From NCBI RefSeq assembly GCF_002197685.1, contig NZ_NBBI01000001.1, forward strand, positions 496,001-560,000: a DNA stretch of 64,000 bases, written 5' to 3'. The position numbers and the translations under genes are program-made. Shown here piece after piece: positions 1 through 7,879 of this stretch. The notes under the pieces were generated by a model, which was given only the letters and a program-made list of their open reading frames with translations, was not told the DNA's origin and searched no databases. Source of the stretch: Sphingomonas dokdonensis. Its GTDB lineage: Bacteria > Pseudomonadota > Alphaproteobacteria > Sphingomonadales > Sphingomonadaceae. Numbering within the stretch: position 1 is the first letter of the stretch; each line of letters begins with the position of its first letter.

Positions 1-432
1 ACTAGCGAGGAACAATGCTTCCGCGTCGATCTCGGCGCCATCCTCAAGCCTTGCGACGCTTCCGTCAATCGCACGCACGCCAATACCGCGCTCGATTCTT
101 GCGCCGGCTTTGGCCGCATGCGCCAGCATCAGGCTGTCCAGCCTGAAGCGGGAAGCGGCGCGAGCGGGGGCCGGAAGCGGCGCCTCGGCCATGCCGTCGC
201 GTGTCAGCAGCCGAACATGGGTGATGCAATTCGGATTGAGCGCGGCCCCTTCGATCCCGAGGCGTTCGAGCATGGCAAGCATGTGCCAGCTCATAAACCC
301 GCCGCACAGCGCATCACCCGTCTCGCGCGTTCGTTCGATTAGGAGGTGCGGCATACGCGATCGCGCCAGGCATATAGCCAGGCTGGCGCCTGCCGGTCCG
401 CCGCCGACGATCAGCGCAGGCGTTCGACGCAT
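1..432 (-). CDS. FAD-dependent oxidoreductase, N-terminal part (cut by window edge)
   Basis: The reading frame enters from the left edge and starts at an ATG at 432, giving 144 N-terminal residues. It opens MRRTPALIVGGGPAGASLAI, a GxGxxG dinucleotide-binding fold for FAD, followed by the acidic/basic end of the second strand (LLIERTRETGDALCGGF), which resembles geranylgeranyl-reductase and hydroxylase-type flavoproteins. Its 5' end overlaps the end of the methyltransferase gene by about 22 bases, so it is the third gene of the PKS operon. By analogy with phenolic-lipid clusters (type III PKS, methyltransferase, flavoprotein) it probably oxidises or reduces the polyketide product. The C-terminus is not visible, so substrate class is open. 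Confidence 0.75.
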   Translation of the reverse strand, partial: MRRTPALIVGGGPAGASLAICLARSRMPHLLIERTRETGDALCGGFMSWHMLAMLERLGIEGAALNPNCITHVRLLTRDGMAEAPLPAPARAASRFRLDSLMLAHAAKAGARIERGIGVRAIDGSVARLEDGAEIDAEALFLAS

Positions 433-1100
433 AGCCGAAATGGGAAATTGCGCTGGATGCTCGCGTCAGAAATGCCGACTTCGGCCAGCAGTTCCTGCCA
501 ATCTGCCGGTCGAAACGATCGCGCGATCGACATCGTGCCGTCGTGGCGTACCATGGGGTGCCAACGGGCAAGGCGCGCCAGCAGCGGAAAGCCGCGATAG
601 GCGAAGGTGTGTCGCAGAAGATCGTTTACGAACCAGCCGATTGCAGCATGGGCCTCCATAAAGCGAAGAAAGGCGATCAGCTGCTCGCGGGTCATGTGAT
701 GCGCGACGAGGCTGGAAATGATCACATCCCATGGTTGATCCGCTAGGTCGGCGTAATCTCCGGTGAGCCAACGTATTGATGAGCCTGAGGGCGTATGCTC
801 GCGTGCCGCCGCTTCGCTGCGCGGGTTCAGATCGACCCCGACGAGATCGACGGCAAGACCCCGTCGCGCAGACCAGCGCTCGATTCGGCGGAGCATGTCG
901 CCGTCGCCGAAGCCGACGTCCAAGATGCGCAGTCGGGAGCGACCGCGGGCGGCGCGGCCCAGAAAAGCGAGGGTAGGTCGCGGCGCGAGCGTGACGGTGT
1001 TTACGCGCGCAAGATCGGCGACGACCGCGGCATAAACGGCGGGATCGAGATCGTCGGCATCCATCAACTCATCGGCGTGGAGCCTCGTGGCGAGGGTCAC
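411..1100 (-). CDS. class I SAM-dependent methyltransferase, type III PKS cluster
   Basis: A 229-residue Rossmann-fold methyltransferase. Motif I is visible as ILDVGFGDGDMLRRIE, followed by an acidic residue after the second strand (DLVGVDLNP), the usual SAM-ribose contact. The frame is open further upstream, but a GTG at 1100 overlaps the TGA of the PKS gene in a GTGA arrangement, which implies translational coupling and decides the start. The likely role is O- or C-methylation of the alkylresorcinol, pyrone or quinone made by the neighbouring PKS; this is inferred from gene order only. It overlaps the next flavoprotein gene by about 22 bases. Confidence 0.8.
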   Translation of the reverse strand: MTLATRLHADELMDADDLDPAVYAAVVADLARVNTVTLAPRPTLAFLGRAARGRSRLRILDVGFGDGDMLRRIERWSARRGLAVDLVGVDLNPRSEAAAREHTPSGSSIRWLTGDYADLADQPWDVIISSLVAHHMTREQLIAFLRFMEAHAAIGWFVNDLLRHTFAYRGFPLLARLARWHPMVRHDGTMSIARSFRPADWQELLAEVGISDASIQRNFPFRLCVERLR

Positions 1101-2155
1101 GTCACGCTCGCAAAGCGGAAGCCTTCGGCCGCGAGCCCCGGCCCGAAGGCAAGCGCAACACCTTGCCGGATGGGCAGCCCATCGAGCAGCCGAGCCAGAA
1201 CGAACATCAGCGTGGAGGACGACATGTTGCCATTCTCCCACAATGTCTCTCGAGAGGCTGCCAACGCCTGCTCGGGCACGTCAAGCGATCGCTCAACGGC
1301 GTCAAGGATCGAACGGCCGCCAGCGTGAACCGCCCACCCGTCTATGTCCGCTGGCGGCGTGCCACCCGTGATGGCGCGTACGAAGTCCCGATCGGCCAGC
1401 GCCGCAGCTATCCTGCCCGGCACTTCTCCCGACAGGTGCATGGCGAACCCATGATCGGTGACGTCCCACCGGATCAGCTCTGCGCTATCGGGCAGGGTGG
1501 TTGCGAAGGTTGATCCGAGCGCAAAGCCGCTTTGGTCGCCGGTGACGAGCGCCGCCGCGGCGCCGTCGCCGAACTGAAGCATGGCCAGCAATGCTTCAAG
1601 ATCGCTGGTCGCTTGAAGATGCAAGGTGGAAAGCTCGACCGTCACCACGAGCACCTTGGCGCTCGGTTCGGAGCGCACGATGTGCCGGGCCGTTCGCAGC
1701 GCCGCGACGGCCGCATAGCAACCCATGAAGCCGATCAGGGTCCGCTCGGTCGACGGCGGCAGGCCGAGTTTTGCGGCAACGATTTGGTCGATGCCCGGCG
1801 CAACGAAGCCGGTGCAGCTTGCCACCACCAGATGCGTGACCCCGTCGAGCGACTGTTTTGTTGCAAGATCGTCGATTGCGCGCAGTGCGAGAACAGGCGC
1901 TGCCTGGGCGTAAATGGCCATGCGGGTAGCGGTGCCCGGCCAGCGATCGGCCTCGTACAAGCCCGTCGCGGCCGTGGGATCCAGACCCTCCGGCAGCACC
2001 GACCAGCGGTGGGTGATGCCGGCACGCTTCGCCATTCGGTCAAACAAAGCCGCCTCCCGCGTTCCGGCCAGCCGTCGTCGCGCCCATGCGATGAAGAATT
2101 CATGGACGTCGAGCGGTGGAACTGCCGTTCCGATCGCATGTAGATAGGCGGTCAA
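1097..2155 (-). CDS. type III polyketide synthase (chalcone/alkylresorcinol synthase family)
   Basis: 352 residues, the usual length for a type III PKS. The thiolase-fold catalytic triad is readable: Cys114 in VVASCTGFVAPG, His277 in WAVHAGG and Asn310 in ENGNMSSST. Such enzymes extend an acyl-CoA starter with malonyl-CoA and cyclise the chain to alkylresorcinols, alkylpyrones or acylphloroglucinols in the cytoplasm. The start is a TTG at 2155 with a GAGGA element just upstream; no ATG is available near the conserved N-terminus (TAYLHAIGTAVPP). First gene of an operon with the methyltransferase (4-base overlap) and flavoprotein. The product cannot be deduced from sequence alone. Confidence 0.92.
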   Translation of the reverse strand: MTAYLHAIGTAVPPLDVHEFFIAWARRRLAGTREAALFDRMAKRAGITHRWSVLPEGLDPTAATGLYEADRWPGTATRMAIYAQAAPVLALRAIDDLATKQSLDGVTHLVVASCTGFVAPGIDQIVAAKLGLPPSTERTLIGFMGCYAAVAALRTARHIVRSEPSAKVLVVTVELSTLHLQATSDLEALLAMLQFGDGAAAALVTGDQSGFALGSTFATTLPDSAELIRWDVTDHGFAMHLSGEVPGRIAAALADRDFVRAITGGTPPADIDGWAVHAGGRSILDAVERSLDVPEQALAASRETLWENGNMSSSTLMFVLARLLDGLPIRQGVALAFGPGLAAEGFRFASVT

Positions 2156-2281
2156 ACGTCCTCACAGGCAAGCTTACCAAACCACAACGCTCGCGCGGGC
2201 GTGATGGAACCGAGTGCCACCGAAAATTCGCAATAAAGTTGTGCGGGTTCTCATTTGCCGCGCGAACTGATCGGTCTGAGC

Positions 2282-2306
2282 GGACCTAACGCCTATCCGC
2301 CACGTT
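2282..2306 (+). promoter_or_regulatory. EcfG-like general stress promoter
   Basis: GGACC (2282-2286), 16 bases, then CGTT (2303-2306). The alphaproteobacterial EcfG consensus is GGAAC-N16/17-CGTT, so this is one mismatch away. It lies about 50 bases upstream of a DUF1328 gene, a family often found in general-stress regulons. Confidence 0.45.
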
Positions 2307-2354
2307 GTGCTCGCGATTGACGGCCATGCCGCTGCAACGAAAAGGGGAAGACGC

Positions 2355-2528
2355 GTGCTTAAGGGCGCTGCCATATTCGCGGTTATCGCGCTGATTTGCT
2401 GGGTGCTTGGCTTTGGCGGTCTTGCCGGGGCCGCGTGGGGTGTGGCGAAGATCCTGTTCTGGATTGCCGTGGCGATCGCGGTCGTGCTCGCGGTGCTTGG
2501 CCTCACGATCTACAAAAAAGTGACATGA
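2355..2528 (+). CDS. DUF1328 / UPF0391 small membrane protein
   Basis: 57 residues with two hydrophobic segments (AAIFAVIALICWVLGFGGLA and ILFWIAVAIAVVLAVLGL) separated by the glycine-rich GAAWG turn typical of the DUF1328 family. The frame is open upstream, but the family begins at the Leu-Lys preceding the first helix, which fits a GTG at 2355 with a GGGGAAG element 5 bases before it. An EcfG-like promoter lies upstream, and the next gene begins at or 12 bases after its stop. Function unknown; family members are inner-membrane proteins linked to envelope stress by their regulation. Confidence 0.82.
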   Translation: MLKGAAIFAVIALICWVLGFGGLAGAAWGVAKILFWIAVAIAVVLAVLGLTIYKKVT

Positions 2529-2539
2529 GGAACCGGGCC

Positions 2540-3634
2540 ATGCCGAATAGCGCGGTCTTGGCGGGCGACCAGCCCGGCCACGAGCCGGTACGCAATCGCT
2601 CGTTCAGCCAAGCGCAGGTCGCCGCGACAACCGTAACCGTGATTGCCGTTCTGGGCGTCGCCTGGCTTTTGACGACGCTGACCGACTTCCTGCTGATGGT
2701 GTTCGCCGCTTTGGTGCTTGCAGTGATTTTCGACACCATGACCGGTGCGGTTCAACGTTTCACCGGCATCAAGCGCGGCTTTGCACTGACGCTGTCGGTG
2801 GTCGCCTTGCTTGCGGTCTTCGCCAGCGTGTTCACGTTGTTCGGCACGCAATTGACTGGTCAGTTCGATACTATTCGCGACAGCATTCCACGCGCGATCG
2901 AACAGGTACGCGGATTGCTCGATCGGGTAGGCCTCGGTGCGCCGGCGCGCGACGCGCTTCAGACCGGTACCGGGGATGTCTCCAAATTCGTGTCGCAGGT
3001 CGGCGGCTATGCAGTCACGGTGGGGAACGGCGTCGCGAACTTCGTTCTGATCTTCGTCGGCGCCATCTTCATCGCCAGCGACCCCAAAGTGTATCGACGC
3101 GGCTTGTTGCTGCTAATTCCTCAACAGGCAGAGGCAACGGCGGAGTCGGCTTTGGATGACGCATCCCGCGGCTTGCGCGGTTGGATGGTCGGCCAAGCTG
3201 TGTCCTCGCTGGTCGTGGCTGTACTTACCTGGGGTGGACTGACGCTTCTGGGGGTGCCGGCGTCGGTCGGGCTTGGCCTGATTGCAGGCTTGCTCGATGT
3301 GATTCCGATGGTCGGCCCGATCATCTCGGGGGTTCCTGCGGTGCTGCTGGCGTTTACCGTGTCGCCCGCAACTGCATTGTGGACGGTGATCCTGTTTCTG
3401 CTGGTTCAGCAGCTCCAGGGCAATTTTCTGCAGCCGATGATTCAGAAGCATGCGGTGAACGTACCCCCCGCGGTTTTGCTGTTCTCGGTAGTTGCTGCCG
3501 GGCTGCTGTTCGGCTTCATGGGCGTGCTGCTGTCCGCGCCGCTGACGGTGGTGATCTTCGTTCTTGTTCAGCGCATCTATGTTAGCGCCCTGTTGAAGAA
3601 GGACATCAAGGTCGCTGGGGAAGATGAAAGCTGA
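2540..3634 (+). CDS. AI-2E family transporter (PerM/TqsA-like membrane protein)
   Basis: About 364 residues with a polytopic pattern: N-terminal hydrophobic hairpins around residues 30-80, a soluble stretch near 100-160, then four or five further helices, including GLGLIAGLLDVIPMVGPIIS, the glycine/proline-rich region typical of the AI-2E exporter family. A start at 2540 has a GAGGA element 9 bases upstream. A second candidate ATG at 2525 overlaps the previous stop (ATGA) but lacks a visible ribosome site. Substrate unknown; family members have been linked to autoinducer-2 export and to sodium/proton antiport. It shares a transcript with the DUF1328 gene. Confidence 0.88.
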   Translation: MPNSAVLAGDQPGHEPVRNRSFSQAQVAATTVTVIAVLGVAWLLTTLTDFLLMVFAALVLAVIFDTMTGAVQRFTGIKRGFALTLSVVALLAVFASVFTLFGTQLTGQFDTIRDSIPRAIEQVRGLLDRVGLGAPARDALQTGTGDVSKFVSQVGGYAVTVGNGVANFVLIFVGAIFIASDPKVYRRGLLLLIPQQAEATAESALDDASRGLRGWMVGQAVSSLVVAVLTWGGLTLLGVPASVGLGLIAGLLDVIPMVGPIISGVPAVLLAFTVSPATALWTVILFLLVQQLQGNFLQPMIQKHAVNVPPAVLLFSVVAAGLLFGFMGVLLSAPLTVVIFVLVQRIYVSALLKKDIKVAGEDES

Positions 3635-3662
3635 TGGGCAGCAGAGCTGGGCGCTCAAGTCG

Positions 3663-4682
3663 TCAGGCAGCTTGGGCGACCCCGCGTGTGATCAGTCCAT
3701 CAAGAAACTGCTCAGTCGAGCGAGCCCAGCTGAATGCCTGGCCGATCGCGGCGCAGGTGGCGCGATCACGGGTCAGTGCGGCCGAGATGGCTAGTTCAAT
3801 CATATCGTGCAGCGCGCCGGCTTTCGGGGTAACGACGTCGAGCGGTCCGGGGACGGGATAGGCGGCGATCGGTGTGCCGCTCGCCAGCGCCTCGATCATA
3901 ACCAGCCCGAACGTATCGGTTCTGCTGGGGAAGACGAAGACGTCGGCACTGCGGTAAGCCGCGGCGAGCCGGTCGCCGTACAGCGGGCCGAGGAACAGTG
4001 CATCCGGCCAGCGGCTCCTCAGGGCCGCCAGCGAAGGGCCGTCGCCGACTACGACCTTTGTGCCGGGTGTGCGCGCCGCGAGAAATGCCTGGATGTTCTT
4101 CTCCGGTGCAATCCTGCCGACGTGAAGCTGGATCGGCCGTGGCAGGTCGGCAAGCTCGGGCAGTGGGGCGCCCTCCGGGCTGAAAAGCTGCACGTCCACG
4201 CCGCGGCTCCACCGGTGGCAGTGCACGAGCCCCTGTGCGTGTAGCTCCGCCTCCAGGGACGATGTCGCGACCAGGATGCGGGCGGCTGGATGGTGGAAGC
4301 GCCGTAGCGCGCCCCAGAAGAGGCTGGTGGGCAGGCCGGTGCGAACCGCGAGATAGTCAGGGAAGCGGGTGTGAAAGGAGGTCGAGAACGTCCGGCCGCG
4401 TTCCAGGCACCAGTGGCGTGCAGCCCAGCCCAAGGGTCCCTCGGTGGCGATGTGGATGGCGTCTGCGTCGGCGTGGTCCAGCGCGCGGGTCACGCTGCGC
4501 CGGGGGGACACCGCCAGCCGGATCTCGGGATAGCTGGGGCAGGGGATGGTACGAAAGGCGCCCGGTGTGATCGGCAGCACGTCGTGCCCCATATGGCGCA
4601 ACTGGTCGGCAGTTGCCGTGAGGGTGCGGACGACGCCGTTTACCTGCGGCGCCCAGGCATCGCTGATGAGCGCGATCCTCAT
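3663..4682 (-). CDS. GT4-family glycosyltransferase, Agt-like
   Basis: 339 residues with a GT-B fold. The N-terminus MRIALISDAWAPQVNGVVRT is typical of GT4 enzymes that glycosylate diacylglycerol or phosphatidylinositol. The C-terminal nucleotide-sugar domain shows LHVGRIAPEKNIQAFL and the E-x7-E region FPSRTDTFGLVMIEALASG. It overlaps the preceding phosphoesterase gene by 4 bases (ATGA), so the two are co-translated. A metallophosphoesterase/GT4 pair of this order resembles PlcP-Agt, in which phospholipid is cut to diacylglycerol and then glycosylated during phosphate starvation. That role is an inference from pairing. A lipid-A or exopolysaccharide role remains possible. Confidence 0.85.
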   Translation of the reverse strand: MRIALISDAWAPQVNGVVRTLTATADQLRHMGHDVLPITPGAFRTIPCPSYPEIRLAVSPRRSVTRALDHADADAIHIATEGPLGWAARHWCLERGRTFSTSFHTRFPDYLAVRTGLPTSLFWGALRRFHHPAARILVATSSLEAELHAQGLVHCHRWSRGVDVQLFSPEGAPLPELADLPRPIQLHVGRIAPEKNIQAFLAARTPGTKVVVGDGPSLAALRSRWPDALFLGPLYGDRLAAAYRSADVFVFPSRTDTFGLVMIEALASGTPIAAYPVPGPLDVVTPKAGALHDMIELAISAALTRDRATCAAIGQAFSWARSTEQFLDGLITRGVAQAA

Positions 4683-5599
4683 GCCGGCACCGCCACGATT
4701 GCCGGCGCACGGCGAGCCGTGACGGTCTGTTCACGGTGCTGCTCTGCCCAGTCTATGATCGAGAGCGTGCCATCCGCCGTTTCGACCAGCGCCGTGCAGC
4801 TTTCCACCCAATCACCGTCGTTGTAATACGTGATATCGCCAAAGCGGCGGATCTCGGCGCAGTGGATGTGCCCGCATACGACGCCATCGACGTGACGCTC
4901 GGCCGCGGCATGCGCAAGCGCCTCTTCGAAGCGCGAAATAAAGGCGACGGCATTCTTGACCCGCCGTTTCATGTGCGCGGCGAGCGACCAATAGGGCAGG
5001 CCAAACCTGCGGCGAACCCAATTTACCGACCGATTGCTCTTCAACAGCAACGTATAAGCATGATCGCCAAGAAAGGCGAGCCAGCGCTGATAAAGCACGA
5101 CATTGTCGAACTGATCGCCGTGGATCACCAGCAGGCGGCGGCCGTCAGCAGTGACGTGGATGTCTTCGTCAAGCAGTTCGATGCCGCCGAACTCAAGACC
5201 CGTATAGTCGCGGAAATGCTCGTCATGATTCCCGGGAATGTAAATGACGCGGGTGCCATGTTTGGCCATCTTGAGGATGGCGCGCACCACATCGTTATGG
5301 CTTTGCGGCCAGAACCAACCCCGGCGTAGTGCCCAGCCGTCGACAATATCGCCGACCAGATACAATGTGTCGCATTCGTGACTTTTCAGAAAGTCGAGGA
5401 GGAGCGTTGCATTGCAGCCGGCAGTTCCGAGGTGAAGATCGGAGATGAAGATCGTGCGATAACGCGTGCGGCGGCGTTCACTTTCCGAGGTATCGTCATC
5501 ATCGGTCAGCCAACGAGGCAAAGTGGCGGGCGCCCCGAACGAAATATCATGGCCGTGCGCGCGCGCGACTTGGGGAAAAACAGCTTGGCTGGCCATCAC
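4679..5599 (-). CDS. calcineurin-like metallophosphoesterase, PlcP/LpxH-like
   Basis: 306 residues. The dinuclear-metal motifs of calcineurin-like phosphoesterases appear in order: FISDLHLG (D-x-H), LVGDIVDGW (GDxxD), YIPGNHDEHF (GNHD), VIHGDQFD and CGHIHCAEI (GHxH). Homologues are often named UDP-2,3-diacylglucosamine diphosphatase, but in several alphaproteobacteria this clade is PlcP, a phospholipase C used in lipid remodelling. The 4-base overlap with a GT4 glycosyltransferase favours the PlcP reading. No clear Pho box was seen upstream, only a long inverted repeat at 5680-5718. ATG codons at 5599 and 5596 are both possible starts. Confidence 0.85.
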   Translation of the reverse strand: MMASQAVFPQVARAHGHDISFGAPATLPRWLTDDDDTSESERRRTRYRTIFISDLHLGTAGCNATLLLDFLKSHECDTLYLVGDIVDGWALRRGWFWPQSHNDVVRAILKMAKHGTRVIYIPGNHDEHFRDYTGLEFGGIELLDEDIHVTADGRRLLVIHGDQFDNVVLYQRWLAFLGDHAYTLLLKSNRSVNWVRRRFGLPYWSLAAHMKRRVKNAVAFISRFEEALAHAAAERHVDGVVCGHIHCAEIRRFGDITYYNDGDWVESCTALVETADGTLSIIDWAEQHREQTVTARRAPAIVAVPA

Positions 5600-5679
5600 T
5601 CTTCTCCGGACAATAGTTCACGGATCGCGTTGATGGTCACTCCGATTAGTGGATGTGTGCGTCTTTTCCATGGAGGTGA

Positions 5680-5718
5680 CGTGACACTGAGGTTGCAAGC
5701 CGACCTTCAAGTGTCACG
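5680..5718. repeat. long inverted repeat between SDR and phosphoesterase genes
   Basis: Perfect 9-base arms CGTGACACT (5680-5688) and AGTGTCACG (5710-5718). Inside them AGGT/ACCT arms can extend the stem after a small bulge. No U-run follows on either strand, so a simple intrinsic terminator is not well supported. It could be an mRNA hairpin or a regulator site in the leader of the phosphoesterase/glycosyltransferase pair. Confidence 0.5.
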
Positions 5719-5751
5719 TACCATGCGGCTTGTACACGCAACCGAAGCGCG

Positions 5752-6735
5752 TCAGCCAGGTTGGCCGTTGCCGCCCGTTGCGCCAAAGACCTGGCCGGTG
5801 GAGAAGCTGAGCGCCGGATCGGCAGCGGCGACGTAAAGCGCCGCGATTTCCGCTGGTTGGCCGGGCCGACCAAGCGGCGCGGACTCGCCGAAGGTGCGTT
5901 GCTTCTCGGGCGTGGCACCGCCGCTGACCTGAAGCGGCGTCCAGAATGGTCCCGGCGTGACCGCGTTGACGCGGATGCCGCGCGACGCGAGCTGCTTTGC
6001 CATGCCTTTGGTGAAGTTCAGCACGGCAGCGCGGGTCATCGCATAGTCCACAATATCTTTCGACGGGTCGCCTGCCTGTTCAGACGACGTATTCACGATG
6101 ACAGCGCCAGATTCCATGCGCTCCAGTGCCGCCTTCGTCAGCCAGAAGGGCGCATAGACATTGGTCTTCATCGTGTCGTCGAAGTCCTGGCTGGAGATAT
6201 CGGCGATGCCGGGGCGCGTTTGCTGGCGCGCGGCATTGTTGACGAGGATGTCGAGGCCGCCGAGTTGCGTTGCTGCCTGCTCCACGAGCGTGCGGCAAAA
6301 GCGTTCGTCGCGAAGATCGCCTGGAATGGCGACGGCCTTGCGCCCTTCCGCCTTGATCAACGCAATAACTTCGCGGGCGTCGGGTTCCTCTGCGGGGAGA
6401 TAGTTGATGGCGACGTCGGCACCTTCGCGCGCATAGGCGATCGCTGCGGCGCGGCCGATGCCACTGTCGCCGCCAGTGATCAGCGCTTTCTTGCCCGCCA
6501 GCTTGCCCGAACCGCGATAGCTTTTCTCGCCATGATCCGGGCGCGGATTCATCTTGGAGGCAAGGCCTGGCCAAGGCTGGCGCTGAACCGGAAAAGGGGG
6601 CTTGGGATAGGCCGCTGCCGCGGCAGTAGTGGCCGCTTTCGGGTCCTTTTTGGCCTGTGCGGCGGCAGCAGTGGCCGTTGCTGCCGTCAGTGCGGCCGCG
6701 CCGGCGACAAAGGTACGACGATCGGTTTCGGACAT
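5752..6735 (-). CDS. SDR-family oxidoreductase, YghA/general-stress type, with twin-arginine-like leader
   Basis: 327 residues. The first 25 resemble a Tat-type leader (RRTFVAGAAALTAATATAAA). After a linker, the SDR core shows ITGGDSGIGRAAA (TGxxxGxG), LVNNAARQQ (NNA) and IVNTSSEQAG. The active-site segment reads DYAMTRAA: the Tyr is present, but the Lys of YxxxK is replaced by Arg (codon CGC). The closest family I recognise is the YghA/glucose-dehydrogenase-like SDRs of stress regulons, which keep YxxxK. Start at ATG 6735 with GGAG upstream; the frame is open far beyond it but that part has no SDR features. NADP-dependent activity is expected from the fold but uncertain given the substitution. 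Confidence 0.85.
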   Translation of the reverse strand: MSETDRRTFVAGAAALTAATATAAAAQAKKDPKAATTAAAAAYPKPPFPVQRQPWPGLASKMNPRPDHGEKSYRGSGKLAGKKALITGGDSGIGRAAAIAYAREGADVAINYLPAEEPDAREVIALIKAEGRKAVAIPGDLRDERFCRTLVEQAATQLGGLDILVNNAARQQTRPGIADISSQDFDDTMKTNVYAPFWLTKAALERMESGAVIVNTSSEQAGDPSKDIVDYAMTRAAVLNFTKGMAKQLASRGIRVNAVTPGPFWTPLQVSGGATPEKQRTFGESAPLGRPGQPAEIAALYVAAADPALSFSTGQVFGATGGNGQPG

Positions 6736-6785
6736 CGGTGAGCTCCAGATGGGTAAGGTTGAAGCGCTTGCCGACGATGGCTGTT

Positions 6786-6812
6786 CCACCGGGGCGACGC
6801 CGGCCCCGGTGG
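6786..6812 (-). terminator. GC-rich hairpin downstream of mesD
   Basis: Perfect 10-bp stem (CCACCGGGGC / GCCCCGGTGG) with a 7-base loop, 13 bases beyond the mesD stop on the minus strand. No U-run follows, so it may act as an mRNA 3' stabiliser or a weak terminator. Confidence 0.5.
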
Positions 6813-6824
6813 CTCGTCTGCCTT

Positions 6825-7850
6825 TTACGAGAGAAGCTCTTGCCTGACGATCGACGCACCGTCCGCCAGCGCCTTCAGCTTGCCGCGTGCGACGTGGCGG
6901 GCAAGCGGGGCCAGTCCGCAGTTTGTGGCCGGATACAGCTTGTCCGCATCGACAAAGCGGAGTGCGGCGCGCAACGTCTGTGCGACCTGATCCGGTGTCT
7001 CGATCGCGTCCGTCGCGACATCGATGGCGCCGACCATCACCTTCTTGCCCCTGACCAGCGCGATCAAGTCCATTGGCACGCGGGAGTTCTGGCACTCGAG
7101 AGAAATGATGTCGATGGTCGAACGCTGCAGGTTGGGAAAGGTGCGCTCATACTGGCGCCATTCGCTGCCAAGCGTCTTCTTCCATTGGGTGTTGGCTTCG
7201 ATGCCATAGCCGTAGCAGATGTGGACGGCCGTTTCCGCGCGCAGCCCCTCGGCCGCGCGTTCAAGCGTGGCGATCCCCCAGTCGTTCGCTTCGTCGAAGA
7301 AGACGTTGAAGGCGGGTTCGTCGAACTGGATGATGTCGACGCCGGCGGCCTCCAACTCGCGTGCCTCCTGGTTGAGGATGGTGGCGAACTCCCAAGCGAG
7401 CTTTTCGCGGGTGCGATAATGCGCGTCGTACAGGGTATCGATCATCGTCATCGGACCGGGCAGCGTCCATTTGATCGGCTGATCGGTCTGCGCGCGCAGG
7501 AAAGCGGCGTCTTCCACGAAGACCGGCTGCGGACGCTCCACCGCGCCGACCACCGTTGGCACGCTGGCATCGTAGCGATCGCGGATGCGGACCGTTTCGC
7601 GCTTTTCAAAGTCGACGCCGGCGAGATGCTCGACGAAGGTGGTGACGAAATGCTGGCGCGTCTGCTCGCCATCGCCGAGGATGTGGATGCCGGCGCGGCG
7701 CTGATCGTCGACAGCCAGCCGGAGCGCGTCCTGCTTGCCGGCGACCAGGTCGTCGCCCGTCAGCCGCCACGGCGCCCAGAGCGTGTTCGGTTCGGCCAGC
7801 CAGGCGGGCTTGGGCAGGCTGCCCGCGGTCGTGGTCTGCAACAATGTCAT
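6825..7850 (-). CDS. mesD: core-MetE methionine synthase, MesD type
   Basis: 341 residues, only the C-terminal catalytic half of MetE; the folate-binding N-terminal domain is missing. The zinc ligands are recognisable: His and Cys in HICYGYG, Glu in ISLECQNSR and Cys in YPATNCGLAPL. The substrate loop QFDEPAF is also present. MesD enzymes make methionine from homocysteine without cobalamin or methyl-folate as direct donor, and need oxygen and the DUF1852 partner MesX; here mesX is directly upstream, 29 bases away. The open frame reaches 7904, but ATG 7850 begins the conserved TTTAGSLPKP region. A cobalamin riboswitch precedes the operon, so B12 should switch it off. Confidence 0.9.
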   Translation of the reverse strand: MTLLQTTTAGSLPKPAWLAEPNTLWAPWRLTGDDLVAGKQDALRLAVDDQRRAGIHILGDGEQTRQHFVTTFVEHLAGVDFEKRETVRIRDRYDASVPTVVGAVERPQPVFVEDAAFLRAQTDQPIKWTLPGPMTMIDTLYDAHYRTREKLAWEFATILNQEARELEAAGVDIIQFDEPAFNVFFDEANDWGIATLERAAEGLRAETAVHICYGYGIEANTQWKKTLGSEWRQYERTFPNLQRSTIDIISLECQNSRVPMDLIALVRGKKVMVGAIDVATDAIETPDQVAQTLRAALRFVDADKLYPATNCGLAPLARHVARGKLKALADGASIVRQELLS

Positions 7851-7879
7851 GGATTTGAAGCCTTTTCGGTCGGAGACGG

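Noticed and set aside
6783..6787. Second EcfG promoter for the exported SDR
   Set aside because: The GGAAC is perfect but the -10 (CGCTT) and spacing fit poorly, and it overlaps the hairpin after mesD; noted only in passing.
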